Counted from the first letter of the stretch, positions 8,468-17,706 are shown. The stretch: DNA of 64,000 nt from MB1-2 sp046566065 (GCA_046566065.1 JBKHXK010000001.1:146480-210479); one strand, 5' to 3'. The notes: generated by a model not told the origin, from the sequence alone. A program made the numbers and translations.

Positions 8468-8944
8468 GTGCCCCACATACACCGCGCGAATGACGGTATC
8501 CACATCGCGCTCGATGAACAGGAGACGGGCATCCTGCGCGAGCTGACGCGCGAGATGCGGCTTCTGTTGGAGGCCGACATCCCCGCCCAAGACGAGGTTC
8601 TCCAGCGGTTGTTCCCTCGCGCATATGAAGAGGAAAACGACCAACTCAAATACGAAGAGCTGATCGGAAACGAACTACGCGACGTCAAGCGGGAGGCATT
8701 GCGGAAGGTCGAGGAGGCTCTGGGGCCCTCCGGCCCCCTGGATGTCGAGCTTTCCGCCTCCGAGGTCGATGAATGGCTCCGTTTCTTGAACGACGTCCGA
8801 CTGGCGATCGGTACCCGGCTCGCGGTCGACGAGGTGAAGATGGACAAGGAGTACGACCCGAACGACCCCGAGGCCCCCGCCCTGTCGGTACTGCACTGGC
8901 TCGGTTGGCTGCAGGGGACCATGTTGGAACAACTGAACACTTGA
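8468..8944 (+). CDS. DUF2017 family protein
   Basis: A 158-residue soluble, acidic, helical protein starting at GTG 8468. It begins with a short beta region (IHIALDEQETGILRELTREM) and ends with WLGWLQGTMLEQL. It is recognised as DUF2017 mainly from this end motif and its position directly after clpS, where the family is typically found in actinobacteria. No function is established; the pairing suggests a link to ClpS-mediated proteolysis. The bcp gene follows after 13 bases. Confidence 0.85.
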   Translation: MPHIHRANDGIHIALDEQETGILRELTREMRLLLEADIPAQDEVLQRLFPRAYEEENDQLKYEELIGNELRDVKREALRKVEEALGPSGPLDVELSASEVDEWLRFLNDVRLAIGTRLAVDEVKMDKEYDPNDPEAPALSVLHWLGWLQGTMLEQLNT

Positions 8945-8957
8945 GGAGGCTCACCCG

Positions 8958-9422
8958 ATGCTGCAGCAAGGAGACGAAGCACCCGACTTCGCACTAGAGG
9001 ACGGCGAGGGCAAGACCTGGAGGTTGTCCGAGCTGAAGGGTCAGAGGGTGATCCTGTACTTCTACCCGGCCGACGACACACCGGGATGCACGAAGGAATC
9101 GTGCGACTTCCGGGATGCTTCGGCGGAGCTACGGGAGGCGGGCTACATCGTTCTGGGTGTCAGTCCGCAGGGGGCCGAGTCGCACAGGAGGTTCGCGTCC
9201 AAGTACTCGCTCAACTTCCCTCTCCTGGTCGACGATCGATTCGAGGCGACGCACGCCTACGGCGCTTTCAAGGAACTGGGCAACTACAAGGACATCCCCA
9301 TCAGGGTGAAGCGTTCGACCTTCGTGATCGATGAGGACGGCCGGATCGAGATCGCCGAGTACGGGGTCAGGGCCGAGGGCCACGTCGAGCGCTTGCGCGA
9401 GAGGCTCGGCGTCGGCGTCTAG
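8958..9422 (+). CDS. bcp: Peroxiredoxin, Bcp/PrxQ type
   Basis: A 154-residue thiol peroxidase. The peroxidatic cysteine Cys44 lies in YPADDTPGCTKESCDFRD and the resolving Cys49 is five residues on, the hallmark of atypical 2-Cys PrxQ proteins. It reduces hydrogen peroxide and organic hydroperoxides using thioredoxin. A strong GGAGG lies 8-10 bases before ATG 8958. Last gene of the gnd-clpS-DUF2017-bcp run; its stop overlaps the stop of the convergent endonuclease IV-like gene. Confidence 0.95.
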   Translation: MLQQGDEAPDFALEDGEGKTWRLSELKGQRVILYFYPADDTPGCTKESCDFRDASAELREAGYIVLGVSPQGAESHRRFASKYSLNFPLLVDDRFEATHAYGAFKELGNYKDIPIRVKRSTFVIDEDGRIEIAEYGVRAEGHVERLRERLGVGV

Positions 9423-10168
9423 AGGTTCTCTCGAAGAAAGGCGATGTCGTCTGCGATACCGGGCCAGGGTGTTTCGCAGATGACGGGAACGTCGCCTGCC
9501 GCTCTGATCATCTCGAGCAGCACCTCCTTGTCGATCTGACCCCCGTCGAAGTTCGCGTGACGGTCGGCACCGCTACCGGCCTTGTCCCGGCTGCTGTTCG
9601 CGTGGACGAGATCGATCCGGCCCGTCGCCGCCAGCACGCGCTCGATCACAGATCCGAGGTCTTCGCCCGCAGCGTGAGCGTGACAGGTGTCGAAGCAGAA
9701 CCCAACGTCGAAGCCGTCGAGCCGCTCCCAGAGTCTGGCGATGTTCTCGACGTGGCGCGTCATCGCGTTGGTGCCTCCGGCGGTGTTCTCGATCAGCACC
9801 GGCATATCGCTCTCCAGACGATCGAAGACCGTCCGCCAGCGGCCGAAGCCCTCCTCCACGCCATCTTCGGCATGGCCCCCGTGCACGATGACCCCGGCGG
9901 CACCGATCGCCTGCGCGGCCTCCAGCGTCTGATCGAGGATCTTCCGCGAAGGGATCCGCACCCTGTTGTTCGGAGAGGCCACGTTGATCAGATAGGGAGC
10001 GTGGACGTAGACCGGCACATCGGATGACTTGAGCACGTCGGCATCTTCTCGGGGTGGTGGTTTCTTCCAAGACTGTGGTGGGCCCACGAAGAGTTGGACG
10101 CAGTCGGCCCCGACGTCTGATGCCTCCTGGAGAGGATCGTCGTCCGGAACATGGGCTCCGATGATCAT
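9419..10168 (-). CDS. Endonuclease IV-like TIM-barrel protein (AP endonuclease family 2)
   Basis: A 249-residue protein with the xylose isomerase-like TIM-barrel pattern of endonuclease IV. The metal ligands appear in the expected order: IGAHVP, GVIVHGGHAEDG, VLIENTAGG, GFCFDTCHAHAAG, IDLVHANSSRDKAGSGADRH and VICETPW. Endonuclease IV cleaves 5' to abasic sites in base excision repair. It is somewhat shorter than E. coli Nfo (285 residues), so assignment to that exact activity is likely but not certain. Confidence 0.87.
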   Translation of the reverse strand: MIIGAHVPDDDPLQEASDVGADCVQLFVGPPQSWKKPPPREDADVLKSSDVPVYVHAPYLINVASPNNRVRIPSRKILDQTLEAAQAIGAAGVIVHGGHAEDGVEEGFGRWRTVFDRLESDMPVLIENTAGGTNAMTRHVENIARLWERLDGFDVGFCFDTCHAHAAGEDLGSVIERVLAATGRIDLVHANSSRDKAGSGADRHANFDGGQIDKEVLLEMIRAAGDVPVICETPWPGIADDIAFLRENL

Positions 10169-10228
10169 GACTGAAAGCTAGCTCACGGTGAGGTTGCCCC
10201 CCGCCCGCTCTTGGTTCAAGATGCCACG

Positions 10229-10624
10229 ATGAAGCTACTCAGAGATGTCTCCGTGCGGCACCTCCTAACCGTCGACCCTACGGCCACCCTGCGGCGCGCC
10301 GCGAAAGTCATGACCGAACGAGGCGTTGGTTGCGCTGTGGTCATCGAGAACGAAAAGGTCGCCGGCATCGTCACCGAGCGCGACATCCTGCGCGCCATCG
10401 CCGCCGACCAGAGCATGGACGAAACTCAGGTGCATGAGGTGATGACGCGAGAGGTCGTGAGCGGGGCACCCGGTTGGGACATCCTGAGGGCCGCCAAGGC
10501 TATGACCGACGGCGGCTTCCGCCACCTTCTGGTGATGGAGATGGACGACCCCGTGGGGATCGTGTCGTTGCGCGACCTGCTCGACTCGATGTCCGCGGCC
10601 GTTCAGGCCGACTCTTCGAGCTGA
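10229..10624 (+). CDS. Two-CBS-domain protein
   Basis: A 131-residue protein made of one CBS pair (Bateman module): repeat 1 VRHLLTVDPTATLRRAAKVM through VAGIVTERDILRAIA, repeat 2 VHEVMTREVVSGAPGWDILRAAKAM through PVGIVSLRDLLDSM. Such modules bind adenine nucleotides or SAM and often act as lone energy sensors. I chose ATG at 10229; a TTG at 10211 in the same frame is possible. The 3' end overlaps the convergent SRPBCC gene by 22 bases. Confidence 0.9.
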   Translation: MKLLRDVSVRHLLTVDPTATLRRAAKVMTERGVGCAVVIENEKVAGIVTERDILRAIAADQSMDETQVHEVMTREVVSGAPGWDILRAAKAMTDGGFRHLLVMEMDDPVGIVSLRDLLDSMSAAVQADSSS

Positions 10625-11058
10625 TCCTTCAACCGTCTCAGCAGATCGATCTGCATCCTCTTCAACCTGCGCGCCAGTAAGACGGATAGCACGGTGCCTG
10701 CCAGGCCCCCGGGCAGGTCTGCATCCAACCGGTGGGTGACTGCCGTCACCGAGCCGCGCTCCTCCAGCATGTAACGCACCGTCATACGGACCCCGACCAC
10801 AACGTCCTGCTCGACGGTGTGGTGCGGCGATGGAAGCACAAGGCTCCTTCCGTGCACGTCGAAGCCGAGCAAGCGCGCCCTCCCGTGGACGATCTGGTGA
10901 GGCTCGGCGCGCTGCGGCTGTTCCGTGGACAAGATCTCGGACTGCCACTCGGGCCACGTCTCCCAGGCGCCGATGCGCGCTCGGATCCGCTCTGTATCCG
11001 CGGCGATGACGGTGGATGACTCCGTCGAGAAGCTTCTGGTGCGATGGGGGCGAGCCAT
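10603..11058 (-). CDS. SRPBCC (START/polyketide cyclase-like) family protein
   Basis: A 151-residue protein with the helix-grip pattern of SRPBCC proteins: an N-terminal beta strand (STVIAADTERIRARI), helix (WETWPEWQSEI), central strands (HGRARLLGFDV, VRYMLEERGSVTAVTHRLDADLPGG) and a long C-terminal helix (LLARRLKRMQIDLLRRLKDQLEES). The family binds lipids or other hydrophobic ligands in an internal cavity. The specific ligand is unknown. Confidence 0.8.
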   Translation of the reverse strand: MARPHRTRSFSTESSTVIAADTERIRARIGAWETWPEWQSEILSTEQPQRAEPHQIVHGRARLLGFDVHGRSLVLPSPHHTVEQDVVVGVRMTVRYMLEERGSVTAVTHRLDADLPGGLAGTVLSVLLARRLKRMQIDLLRRLKDQLEESA

Positions 11059-11101
11059 CCGGCCAACGTAAACGCCTGTCCGCCGGGGCTATCCTCCCGA
11101 C

Positions 11102-12601
11102 ATGCCCCGACCTCGATTGGCGATAGCAGCCGGGAACCAACTCGCGGCCCAGGCTGCCGTCAAGATCGCCGAGGACGGAGGCAACGCCGTCGATGCGTGT
11201 CTGGCATCTGCCGTGATGGCCTGGGTCGCCGAGCCTTTCTTCACCTCGATCGGCGGCTCGGGGTTCGTGACCATCCGGACACCGGACGGCGGGGTCGAGG
11301 TGATCGACGGGAACAACATCATGCCCTTCACGATCCCGGAGTCGCCGGGGCAAGGGATCCGCCGGATCTTCCTGCCCGAGTATGCCGACGGCATCTACAT
11401 GGGCGTTGCCGCCGGCTCGGTGGCGGTGCCGGGAGCTCTGGCGGCCGTCAGGACCGCATGGGAACGGCACGGCAAGATCGAATGGGAGGCGCTGTTCGCC
11501 GACGCTATCGAGGTCGCCCGGAGCGGCTTCCCCTTCCCGAAGACCTCTGACTACTACCTCTCCTGCACCTGGGACACCATCTGGTCGACGTACCCAGAAC
11601 CGAGGGCGATGTTCTCGGACAACGACGAGCCGCTGCGCGAGGGGCACCTCTTCAAGCAGCCCGAGTTGGCCGAGTCGCTGGAGCTGATCGCCACCAAGGG
11701 CCCGGAGGTGTTCTACGACGGTGAGCTAGGACGAGAGCTCACGGACGCGATCCAAGCCGACGGCGGCTTCATGACGATCGAAGACCTCAGGAACTACTCG
11801 ACCGAGATCAGGAACCCGATCTCGACCAACTCGTTCGGATGGACCGTGTACTCCAACCCCCCTCCCGCGGTTGGCGGCGCGGTCCTTATCCACATGCTGG
11901 CCTTGCTGGAGAACGCCGAGATGACCGACGACGTCGAACGTCTACGCTCGATCGTCGAGGCCCAGCGCGCCTCCGTCGGCTACCGCAAGGAGCGCTATCA
12001 GGACCCCGACGGTGTGGCGGCGGCCTTCGACGAGGCTTTGAAGGAACTGCGTCCCCGCTCACAGCGATCGCAAGACACCACTCACATGTCGGCGGCCGAC
12101 AGCGACGGTTACGTGGCTGCCCTGACCGAGTCCAACGGGTACGGGGCCGGCCTGGTCGTACGGGGGATGCTGCTGAACAACACCCTGGGCGAGGAAGAGC
12201 TCAACCCTCTCGGCGAGCACCGGTTGCCTGCAGGATCACGCTGCCACTCGAACATGACCCCTACCGTCGCCCGCGGAGAGGGCATGACGCTGGGGCTCGG
12301 TTCGCCGGGGGCCGATCGCATCGTCGGAGCGATCGCCCAGACCTTCATCCGGCTGGCTCTGGAGGGGGTGTCGCTCGAACAGGCCGTTACCGCGCCACGG
12401 GCCCACCTCGACGCGCGACCGGAAGGCGAGAAGCTCTGCTACGAGCCGGGCCTGCCCGGAGACCAGATCGGCTACACGCCCAGGCCGTATGACGATCTCC
12501 ATATGTTCTTCGGAGCCGTGCAGGCCGTGTCGGTTACCGACGACGGAGAGCTACAAGCGGCTCACGATCCTCGTCGTTCGGGGGCGAGCGCACTAGTCTG
12601 A
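11102..12601 (+). CDS. Gamma-glutamyltransferase family protein
   Basis: A 499-residue Ntn-hydrolase of the gamma-glutamyltranspeptidase family. The N-terminal part has AAQAAVKIAEDGGNAVDACLA and FTSIGGSGF. The autoprocessing site is SQDTTHMSAADSDGYVAALTES, with Thr326 the predicted new N-terminus and nucleophile. Downstream motifs are GAGLVVRGMLLNN and LGSPGADRI. There is no signal peptide, so it is probably cytoplasmic, unlike periplasmic GGTs; it may act on glutathione-like or other gamma-glutamyl or beta-lactam substrates. It is shorter than E. coli GGT (~580). Confidence 0.88.
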   Translation: MPRPRLAIAAGNQLAAQAAVKIAEDGGNAVDACLASAVMAWVAEPFFTSIGGSGFVTIRTPDGGVEVIDGNNIMPFTIPESPGQGIRRIFLPEYADGIYMGVAAGSVAVPGALAAVRTAWERHGKIEWEALFADAIEVARSGFPFPKTSDYYLSCTWDTIWSTYPEPRAMFSDNDEPLREGHLFKQPELAESLELIATKGPEVFYDGELGRELTDAIQADGGFMTIEDLRNYSTEIRNPISTNSFGWTVYSNPPPAVGGAVLIHMLALLENAEMTDDVERLRSIVEAQRASVGYRKERYQDPDGVAAAFDEALKELRPRSQRSQDTTHMSAADSDGYVAALTESNGYGAGLVVRGMLLNNTLGEEELNPLGEHRLPAGSRCHSNMTPTVARGEGMTLGLGSPGADRIVGAIAQTFIRLALEGVSLEQAVTAPRAHLDARPEGEKLCYEPGLPGDQIGYTPRPYDDLHMFFGAVQAVSVTDDGELQAAHDPRRSGASALV

Positions 12602-12628
12602 ACACGTTGGCGATCGAAAGGGGTAGTC

Positions 12629-13204
12629 GTGCCTAGGTTGTTCTCGATCAAACCGGCGCTCACGCTGAAGGGCCGAAAGTTCAAGGGGCTGCGGGGTTTC
12701 GCAGGCAAGCCGTTCCATCCACCACTCACCGACATCCCGGTCGCCTGCTACGTGTTGGTCGCGGTCTTCGACGTCATCTCGTTCGTGTCCTACTCGCGCA
12801 ATGAAGAGAGCACCCTCGCACGCGACTTCTTCATCTCCGGCACCCACGTCATCGTGGTCGGAGCCATCGCGTCCGTGCCGACGATCATCACCGGATTCTG
12901 GGACTGGTTGAAGTCGACGCCTCCGCGCACCCAGGCGTGGCGGACGGCGAACTGGCACATGGCCGTGATGCTCACGATGTCGATGGTCGTGGCTCTGAAC
13001 ATCCTGTTGCGTCTCGGCTACTGGGAGGGCGGATACGCCGAACCGCTCGTTACGGGGCTGTCGGTGCTCATCGGCCTCCTGGTCTCGTTCGGAGCGCTGT
13101 ACGGCGGAGCGCTGGTGTACGAGTATCAGTTCAACGTGGAGAGCCTCGATGGCCGGGTCTGGGAAGAGCACGAGACCGACGTGTACCCCGCCGACAAGCA
13201 GTAA
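12629..13204 (+). CDS. DUF2231 family integral membrane protein
   Basis: A 191-residue protein with four hydrophobic stretches and the DUF2231 hallmark FHPPLTDIPVACYVLVAVFDV, followed by VPTIITGFWDWL and NWHMAVMLTMSMVVALNILLR. The function of the family is not established. GTG start at 12629 with AAAGGGG upstream. It lies 27 bases after the gamma-glutamyltransferase. A hairpin follows the stop. Confidence 0.85.
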   Translation: MPRLFSIKPALTLKGRKFKGLRGFAGKPFHPPLTDIPVACYVLVAVFDVISFVSYSRNEESTLARDFFISGTHVIVVGAIASVPTIITGFWDWLKSTPPRTQAWRTANWHMAVMLTMSMVVALNILLRLGYWEGGYAEPLVTGLSVLIGLLVSFGALYGGALVYEYQFNVESLDGRVWEEHETDVYPADKQ

Positions 13205-13220
13205 CCCGAGTCTTCTTTGG

Positions 13221-13251
13221 CACACAACTTTCGCTGAGCGAAAGCTATGTG
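13221..13251. terminator. Bidirectional hairpin between convergent genes
   Basis: CTTTCGC (13228-13234) pairs with GCGAAAG (13238-13244) around TGA, with further pairing of the outer CACA/TGTG. It sits between the convergent DUF2231 and ychF genes. There is no long T-tract, so intrinsic termination is plausible rather than certain. Confidence 0.55.
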
Positions 13252-13290
13252 GATGAGAAGCACCGGGTGGCGCCTCCGGCGAGGACTGGG

Positions 13291-14271
13291 TTAGACGGCG
13301 AAGCGGATATTCAGGACGTCGCCCTCTTTGACCTCGTAGTCCTTGCCCTCGACGCGCAGGACGCCTTTGGCCTTGGCGTTGTCCCACTTCCCCGCCGCAA
13401 CGAGATCGTCGTAGGCCACGACCTCCGCTCGGATGAATCCGCGCTCGAGGTCCGAGTGGATCGCGCCGGCCGCTTCGGGGGCCTTTGCGCCGCGCCGCAC
13501 CTCCCAGGCGCGGGTCTCGTCTTCGCCGGTGGTCAGGAACGTGATGAGGTCCAGAGCGCGATAGCAGGCGGCGATCACGCGATCGAGACCCGGCTCCTTG
13601 ATGCCGTAACCCTCGAGTAGCTCGAGGGCGTCGGCCGGGTCAAGGCCCGCGACCTCGGCCTCCAGCGATGCGCTGACCGCGATCGCGTGCTCGGGCATGC
13701 CCTCGGGCAGGTCGCCGCCCTCCTCCACGTTCGCCACCACGATCCAGGGCTTGAGGGTCAGCGGGCCGTAGCCTCGCAGGATCTTGCGGTCGGCGTCGTC
13801 GAAGTCCCCACCCAGCAGGGGTTTCTCGGCATCGAGCATGGCGTGCGCTCGCTCGAGCACGTCCACCTCGGCCTTGGAATCGCCCTTGCCCTTGGCCTTC
13901 TTGCGCGCCTTCTCCAGACCGCTCTCGAGACTGGCGAGGTCGGCCAGCACGAGCTCGGCTTCGAGAGAGTTCAACTCTCCCACCGGGTCGGCGTCGGGGC
14001 CGAAGGCCCGCACGACCATGCAGAGAGCATCAGTCTGACGGAACTCGGCGATGCCCTGCGCGGTAAGCCCACCGGGAACGTCCACGAAACGAACCTTGGC
14101 CGCGACGACCTTCTTCGAGGACTCCTGGCCCGCGAGCACCGAAAGGCGCGGATCGGGGACGTCCACCACGGCCTGGTTCGAGCGTCCTCCCGCCCCGCCC
14201 GAACGCGTGAGCGCGGTGAACAGCGTGGACTTGCCCGAGTAAGGCATCCCGACGATGCCGACGTCTTTCAT
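13291..14271 (-). CDS. ychF: YchF-type redox-regulated P-loop NTPase
   Basis: A 326-residue OBG-family NTPase. The P-loop is VGIVGMPYSGKSTLF, the switch region VRFVDVPGG, and a long coiled coil follows (LADLASLESGLEKARKKAKGK). The C-terminal TGS-like domain ends in GVLRVEGKDYEVKEGDVLNIRF. YchF proteins bind ATP and associate with ribosomes. I start at ATG 14271 (MKDVGIVG); the longer upstream frame is not family-like. It is shorter than E. coli YchF (363), mainly in the insert regions. Confidence 0.92.
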   Translation of the reverse strand: MKDVGIVGMPYSGKSTLFTALTRSGGAGGRSNQAVVDVPDPRLSVLAGQESSKKVVAAKVRFVDVPGGLTAQGIAEFRQTDALCMVVRAFGPDADPVGELNSLEAELVLADLASLESGLEKARKKAKGKGDSKAEVDVLERAHAMLDAEKPLLGGDFDDADRKILRGYGPLTLKPWIVVANVEEGGDLPEGMPEHAIAVSASLEAEVAGLDPADALELLEGYGIKEPGLDRVIAACYRALDLITFLTTGEDETRAWEVRRGAKAPEAAGAIHSDLERGFIRAEVVAYDDLVAAGKWDNAKAKGVLRVEGKDYEVKEGDVLNIRFAV

Positions 14272-14281
14272 GCCTGGGAGG

Positions 14282-15472
14282 TTAGCCGGGCTGTCGCGCG
14301 GCCACCCGGGCCGGGAACAAGCGCTCGGGAAGGAAGCGAGCGAACGAGCGAGAGCGAGCCGCCAGGATGGGGCCGCCCACGGCAAGGACCAATACGTAGA
14401 GAGCGACGAACGAACCCAGGCGTCCGTCCAAGCCCGCGGCCGCGCCCAGGGACGCCAGGATCAGTGAGAACTCTCCCCGGCCCAGGATCGTCATGGTGAG
14501 GTTCGAGGCCCCTCGGGGGCCGAGCCGATGCAACCTCGCGGCCGCGAGACCACCCAGCGCGTTGAGCAGGAAGGTGACCGCGATGGCGAGAGCCACCGGG
14601 CCGAGGACGGACGAGAAGGAGTCGAGGTCCACGCTCAGACCGAAGGCGAAGAAGAACACGGCGGCGAACGCGTCTCGCAGAGGAAGGACGAGCTGCTGGA
14701 TGCGCTCCGCCGCGCTGGTCTCGGCGAGGATCATCCCGACCATGAACGCGCCGATCGCGGCGGAGACGCCAAGCTCCTCGGCGAACCCGGCGATCAGGAT
14801 CGTCAGACCGACGAAGGTGACCGTTAGAAGCTCGTCTTCCCCACCGCCCATAAGACGGCCCACCACGCGGTGGCCGAAGCGCGCGACCAAGCCGAGCACT
14901 ACAAGGAAGCCGAAGCTTCGAGCGATCGCCAGTCCGGCTGACATGTCGCCCCCGGCCCCCAGCGCGGGCTGCAGCAGCGCCAGATAGAGAGCCAGGAAGA
15001 TGTCTTGCACCACCATCATCCCGAGGATCAGCCGCGTTTCGGGGTTGGCGAGCCGGTTGAGCTCGATCAGCAGCTTGGTGACGATCGCGGACGAGGACAC
15101 ACCTACCGCTCCGGCGATGACCAGGGCCTCCGGCGTCCCCCAACCGAAGGTAGCTCCCAACAGGAAACCCCCGCCCACGTTGATCAGCAGGTAGATGCCG
15201 CCGGCGATCAGCAGCTTGCGGCCTCCGGACAGCAGATCCGTGAGCGAGAACTCGAGACCCAGATGGAACAGCAGCATGATCAGCCCGATCATCCCGAAGA
15301 GCTCGAGATCGCGCGGGTCGTCCACGAGCACCAGGCCCGGTGTATCCGGTCCGAAGAAGATGCCCGCCGCCATGAAGAACGGGATCGTCGGCAGGCCGAT
15401 GCGCAGGCCGATGCGCGCGAGAAGCGCTGCTGCGAGGAAGGCCCCGCCCAGAGCAACCAGCGCGTCGGCCAA
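14282..15472 (-). CDS. CPA2 cation/proton antiporter, membrane subunit
   Basis: A 396-residue protein with about 12 hydrophobic segments and CPA2 signatures: IPFFMAAGIFFGPDTPG, FHLGLEFSLTDL, SSAIVTKLLIEL and AIGAFMVGMILAET. It ends directly after the last membrane segment and has no cytosolic RCK domain. The regulatory TrkA-C protein is encoded separately 15 bases upstream, so the two genes most likely make a KhtTU-like K+/H+ antiporter. Confidence 0.9.
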   Translation of the reverse strand: MADALVALGGAFLAAALLARIGLRIGLPTIPFFMAAGIFFGPDTPGLVLVDDPRDLELFGMIGLIMLLFHLGLEFSLTDLLSGGRKLLIAGGIYLLINVGGGFLLGATFGWGTPEALVIAGAVGVSSSAIVTKLLIELNRLANPETRLILGMMVVQDIFLALYLALLQPALGAGGDMSAGLAIARSFGFLVVLGLVARFGHRVVGRLMGGGEDELLTVTFVGLTILIAGFAEELGVSAAIGAFMVGMILAETSAAERIQQLVLPLRDAFAAVFFFAFGLSVDLDSFSSVLGPVALAIAVTFLLNALGGLAAARLHRLGPRGASNLTMTILGRGEFSLILASLGAAAGLDGRLGSFVALYVLVLAVGGPILAARSRSFARFLPERLFPARVAARQPG

Positions 15473-15487
15473 CTATCTGCCTTCCGG

Positions 15488-15970
15488 TCAGCCGTAGGTG
15501 CGGATGAACTTCGGGAAGTCCTCCCGCGGCCCCACCACCACCAGCCGGTCGCCGGGCTCGAGCGGGACGTAGGGGTCGGGCGACGTCTCCACGTCTGTCC
15601 CGCGCACCACGGCGATGACGCTCATCCCGGTCTGCTTGCGGATCTGGAGGTCGGCGATCGTCTTGCCGGCCGCGGTGGACGACTCCGAAAGGGTGATCCA
15701 GTCGACGACGAACTCGCCGATCACCTTCTCGATCTCTTCCACGATGGTCGGTTTGAAGTAGACGCCGCTCAATACCGCGCCCAGGCGACGAGCCTGATCG
15801 TCCGAGAGCTGGACGTGGGCAGTGGCGTCTGCTTCTTCGTCATCGCTCTCGAAGACGTACACGTCCCGGCGGCCGGAGTGGTGGATCACGACGTCGATCC
15901 GCTCGCCCTTCGTGCCGAGGAGCTCGAACTTGCGACCGATCCCCGGTAGCTCCTCTTCGTGAACCGCCAT
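15488..15970 (-). CDS. TrkA-C domain regulatory subunit of the antiporter (KhtT-like)
   Basis: A 160-residue cytosolic protein. The N-terminal half (LPGIGRKFELLGTKGERIDVVIHHSGRRDVYVF) matches the KhtT N-domain. The C-terminal half (IADLQIRKQTGMSVIAVVRG ... PLEPGDRLVVVGPREDFPKFI) is a TrkA-C/RCK_C domain, which binds nucleotides and gates partner channels or antiporters. ATG at 15970 (MAVHEEELPGIG) chosen over an upstream in-frame start. Translationally close to the antiporter subunit. Confidence 0.9.
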   Translation of the reverse strand: MAVHEEELPGIGRKFELLGTKGERIDVVIHHSGRRDVYVFESDDEEADATAHVQLSDDQARRLGAVLSGVYFKPTIVEEIEKVIGEFVVDWITLSESSTAAGKTIADLQIRKQTGMSVIAVVRGTDVETSPDPYVPLEPGDRLVVVGPREDFPKFIRTYG

Positions 15971-16029
15971 GACACCTCCCGTCGACGCACTGAAGCGCAC
16001 CTCGAGTCGCTCACGATAACGTCCGGCCC

Positions 16030-16803
16030 GTGGACACTGGGCTGGAAGGGAAAGGCGTTCTGATCACCGGAGCCGCCGGGGGCATCGGCAGCGCGCTCGC
16101 TCGCGCCTTCGCCGCGGAGGGGGCCCGCGTGGCGGTCCACTACCGCTCTAGTCGGGAGCGAGCTCTCGTGATCGCCGAAGAGATCGACGGGGTCGCGGTG
16201 CAGGCAGATCTGACCGTGGAGAGAGAGGCCGACGCCCTCGTACCCGAGGTCGTGCAGCATCTCGGCCGTCTGGACGTGCTGGTCGCGAACGCGGGGGCGT
16301 GGCCCAGCGCCGACGAACCGATCTGGCAGATGTCGCTCGAAAGGTGGCAGCAGACCCTTGCGGCGAACCTCGACAGTGTCTTCCTCAGCTGCCGCGCCTT
16401 CCTTCGTCACGTCGAGAAGACCAAGGTGGGAAACATCGTGATCATCTCTTCGACCGCAGGCCTCATCGGAGAGGCCGGTCACTCCGACTACGCGGCCGCC
16501 AAAGGCGCGTTGGCGAGCGGTTTCCTCCGCAGCCTCAAGAATGAGATCACGCGCATCGCCCCGCTGGGACGGGTCAACGTCGTGTGCCCCGGATGGACCG
16601 AGACCGAGATGGCGCGCGACGCTCTCGCTCAGGAAGGTTTCGTCGAACGGATCACGAGAACGATGCCGCTGCGCAAGGTGGGCCGCGCAGAGGACGTCGC
16701 GCGCGTGGTGATGGCTCTGGCCTCCGAAGAGATCTCGGGCCACGTGACCGGAGAGGTCATAACGGTTGCCGGAGGGATGGAGGGCCGGGTCCTCCACGAC
16801 TAA
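16030..16803 (+). CDS. Short-chain dehydrogenase/reductase
   Basis: A 257-residue classical SDR. The cofactor motif is GVLITGAAGGIGSALARAF, the NAG motif ANAGAW, catalytic Ser lies in IVIISSTAG, and Tyr/Lys in YAAAKGALASGFLRSL. The C-terminal substrate region has VCPGWTETEM and ITVAGGM. The pattern is that of FabG-like 3-ketoacyl reductases, but the substrate is undetermined. GTG start at 16030. The stop is 6 bases from the stop of the convergent arginase gene. Confidence 0.9.
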   Translation: MDTGLEGKGVLITGAAGGIGSALARAFAAEGARVAVHYRSSRERALVIAEEIDGVAVQADLTVEREADALVPEVVQHLGRLDVLVANAGAWPSADEPIWQMSLERWQQTLAANLDSVFLSCRAFLRHVEKTKVGNIVIISSTAGLIGEAGHSDYAAAKGALASGFLRSLKNEITRIAPLGRVNVVCPGWTETEMARDALAQEGFVERITRTMPLRKVGRAEDVARVVMALASEEISGHVTGEVITVAGGMEGRVLHD

Positions 16804-16809
16804 CCGGAG

Positions 16810-17706
16810 TTAGAGGATGCTCGCTCCCAGAGCACTGGCGACCAGCTCGACCGCCAGGATGCCGGTCTCGTCGGCGTGGTCGAGGACCGGGTTCACCTCG
16901 ACCACCTCGATCGACGTCAGGACCTTGGACTCTGCGATCAACTCCATCGCCAGGTGCGCCTCGCGGTACGAGAACCCGCCCCGGACGGGGGTCCCGACGC
17001 CGGGCGCGATCTCGGGATCGCACGCATCGACATCCAGCGAGAGGTGCATGAACGCGGCCCCGCTCGCGACCTCGACGGCCTCCTCGAGGACCTCGGGAAG
17101 GCCGCGCCGATCGATGTCGGACATCGTGAAGACACGGAGCCCGAGTTCGTGCACGAGCTCCTTCTCCCCGGGATCGAGCGCGCGTACGCCGACGATCGCT
17201 ACATGAGCCGGGTCGAGCCAAGGAGGATCGGCCATGCCGGTCAGCGAGAACCCGCAGTCGCCCAGCGCGGCCGCGAGAGGCATGCCGTGGACGTTTCCCG
17301 AAGGTGAGTTGGATGGGTTGTTGAGGTCGCCGTGAGCGTCGACCCAGATGACGCCTCCGGGGCCGAAGACCGAGTGCAACCCCGCCATCGTTCCCATCGC
17401 GATCGAATGGTCACCGCCGAGTACGACAGGCAGATCGCCGGTGCGCGCGATGTCGGCCACCTTGCCCGCGATCTGGGCGCACGACGCCAGGATCGCGTCC
17501 AGGAACCTCGCGTGCGTGTCGTGCACGGCTGCGACCTCGGGGATCTCGGCTCTCACGTCGCCGCAGTCGTCTACTTCGAATCCGAGTCTCTCGAGGCGTT
17601 CCTGCAAGCCCGAATAACGGATCGCGCTCGGACCCATGTCGACGCCACGCCTCGACGAACCGAGGTCGAGCGGAGCGCCCAGGATCGTCACCTTCTTGTT
17701 TTCCAT
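16810..17706 (-). CDS. rocF: Arginase
   Basis: A 298-residue ureohydrolase with all manganese-ligand motifs: GGDHSIAMGT, WVDAHGDLN, and SLDVDACDPEIAPGVGTP. The N-terminus (TILGAPLDLGSSRRGVDMGPSAIRYSGL) and the end (VEVVEVNPVLDHADETGILAVELV) are arginase-like rather than agmatinase-like. It hydrolyses L-arginine to ornithine and urea. Divergent from the next SDR gene, with only 14 bases between the two ATGs. Confidence 0.9.
   Translation of the reverse strand: MENKKVTILGAPLDLGSSRRGVDMGPSAIRYSGLQERLERLGFEVDDCGDVRAEIPEVAAVHDTHARFLDAILASCAQIAGKVADIARTGDLPVVLGGDHSIAMGTMAGLHSVFGPGGVIWVDAHGDLNNPSNSPSGNVHGMPLAAALGDCGFSLTGMADPPWLDPAHVAIVGVRALDPGEKELVHELGLRVFTMSDIDRRGLPEVLEEAVEVASGAAFMHLSLDVDACDPEIAPGVGTPVRGGFSYREAHLAMELIAESKVLTSIEVVEVNPVLDHADETGILAVELVASALGASIL

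Noticed and set aside
10265..11647. 460-codon minus-strand frame across the CBS, SRPBCC and gamma-glutamyltransferase genes
   Set aside because: Crosses three genes with clear domains and contains no recognisable motif.
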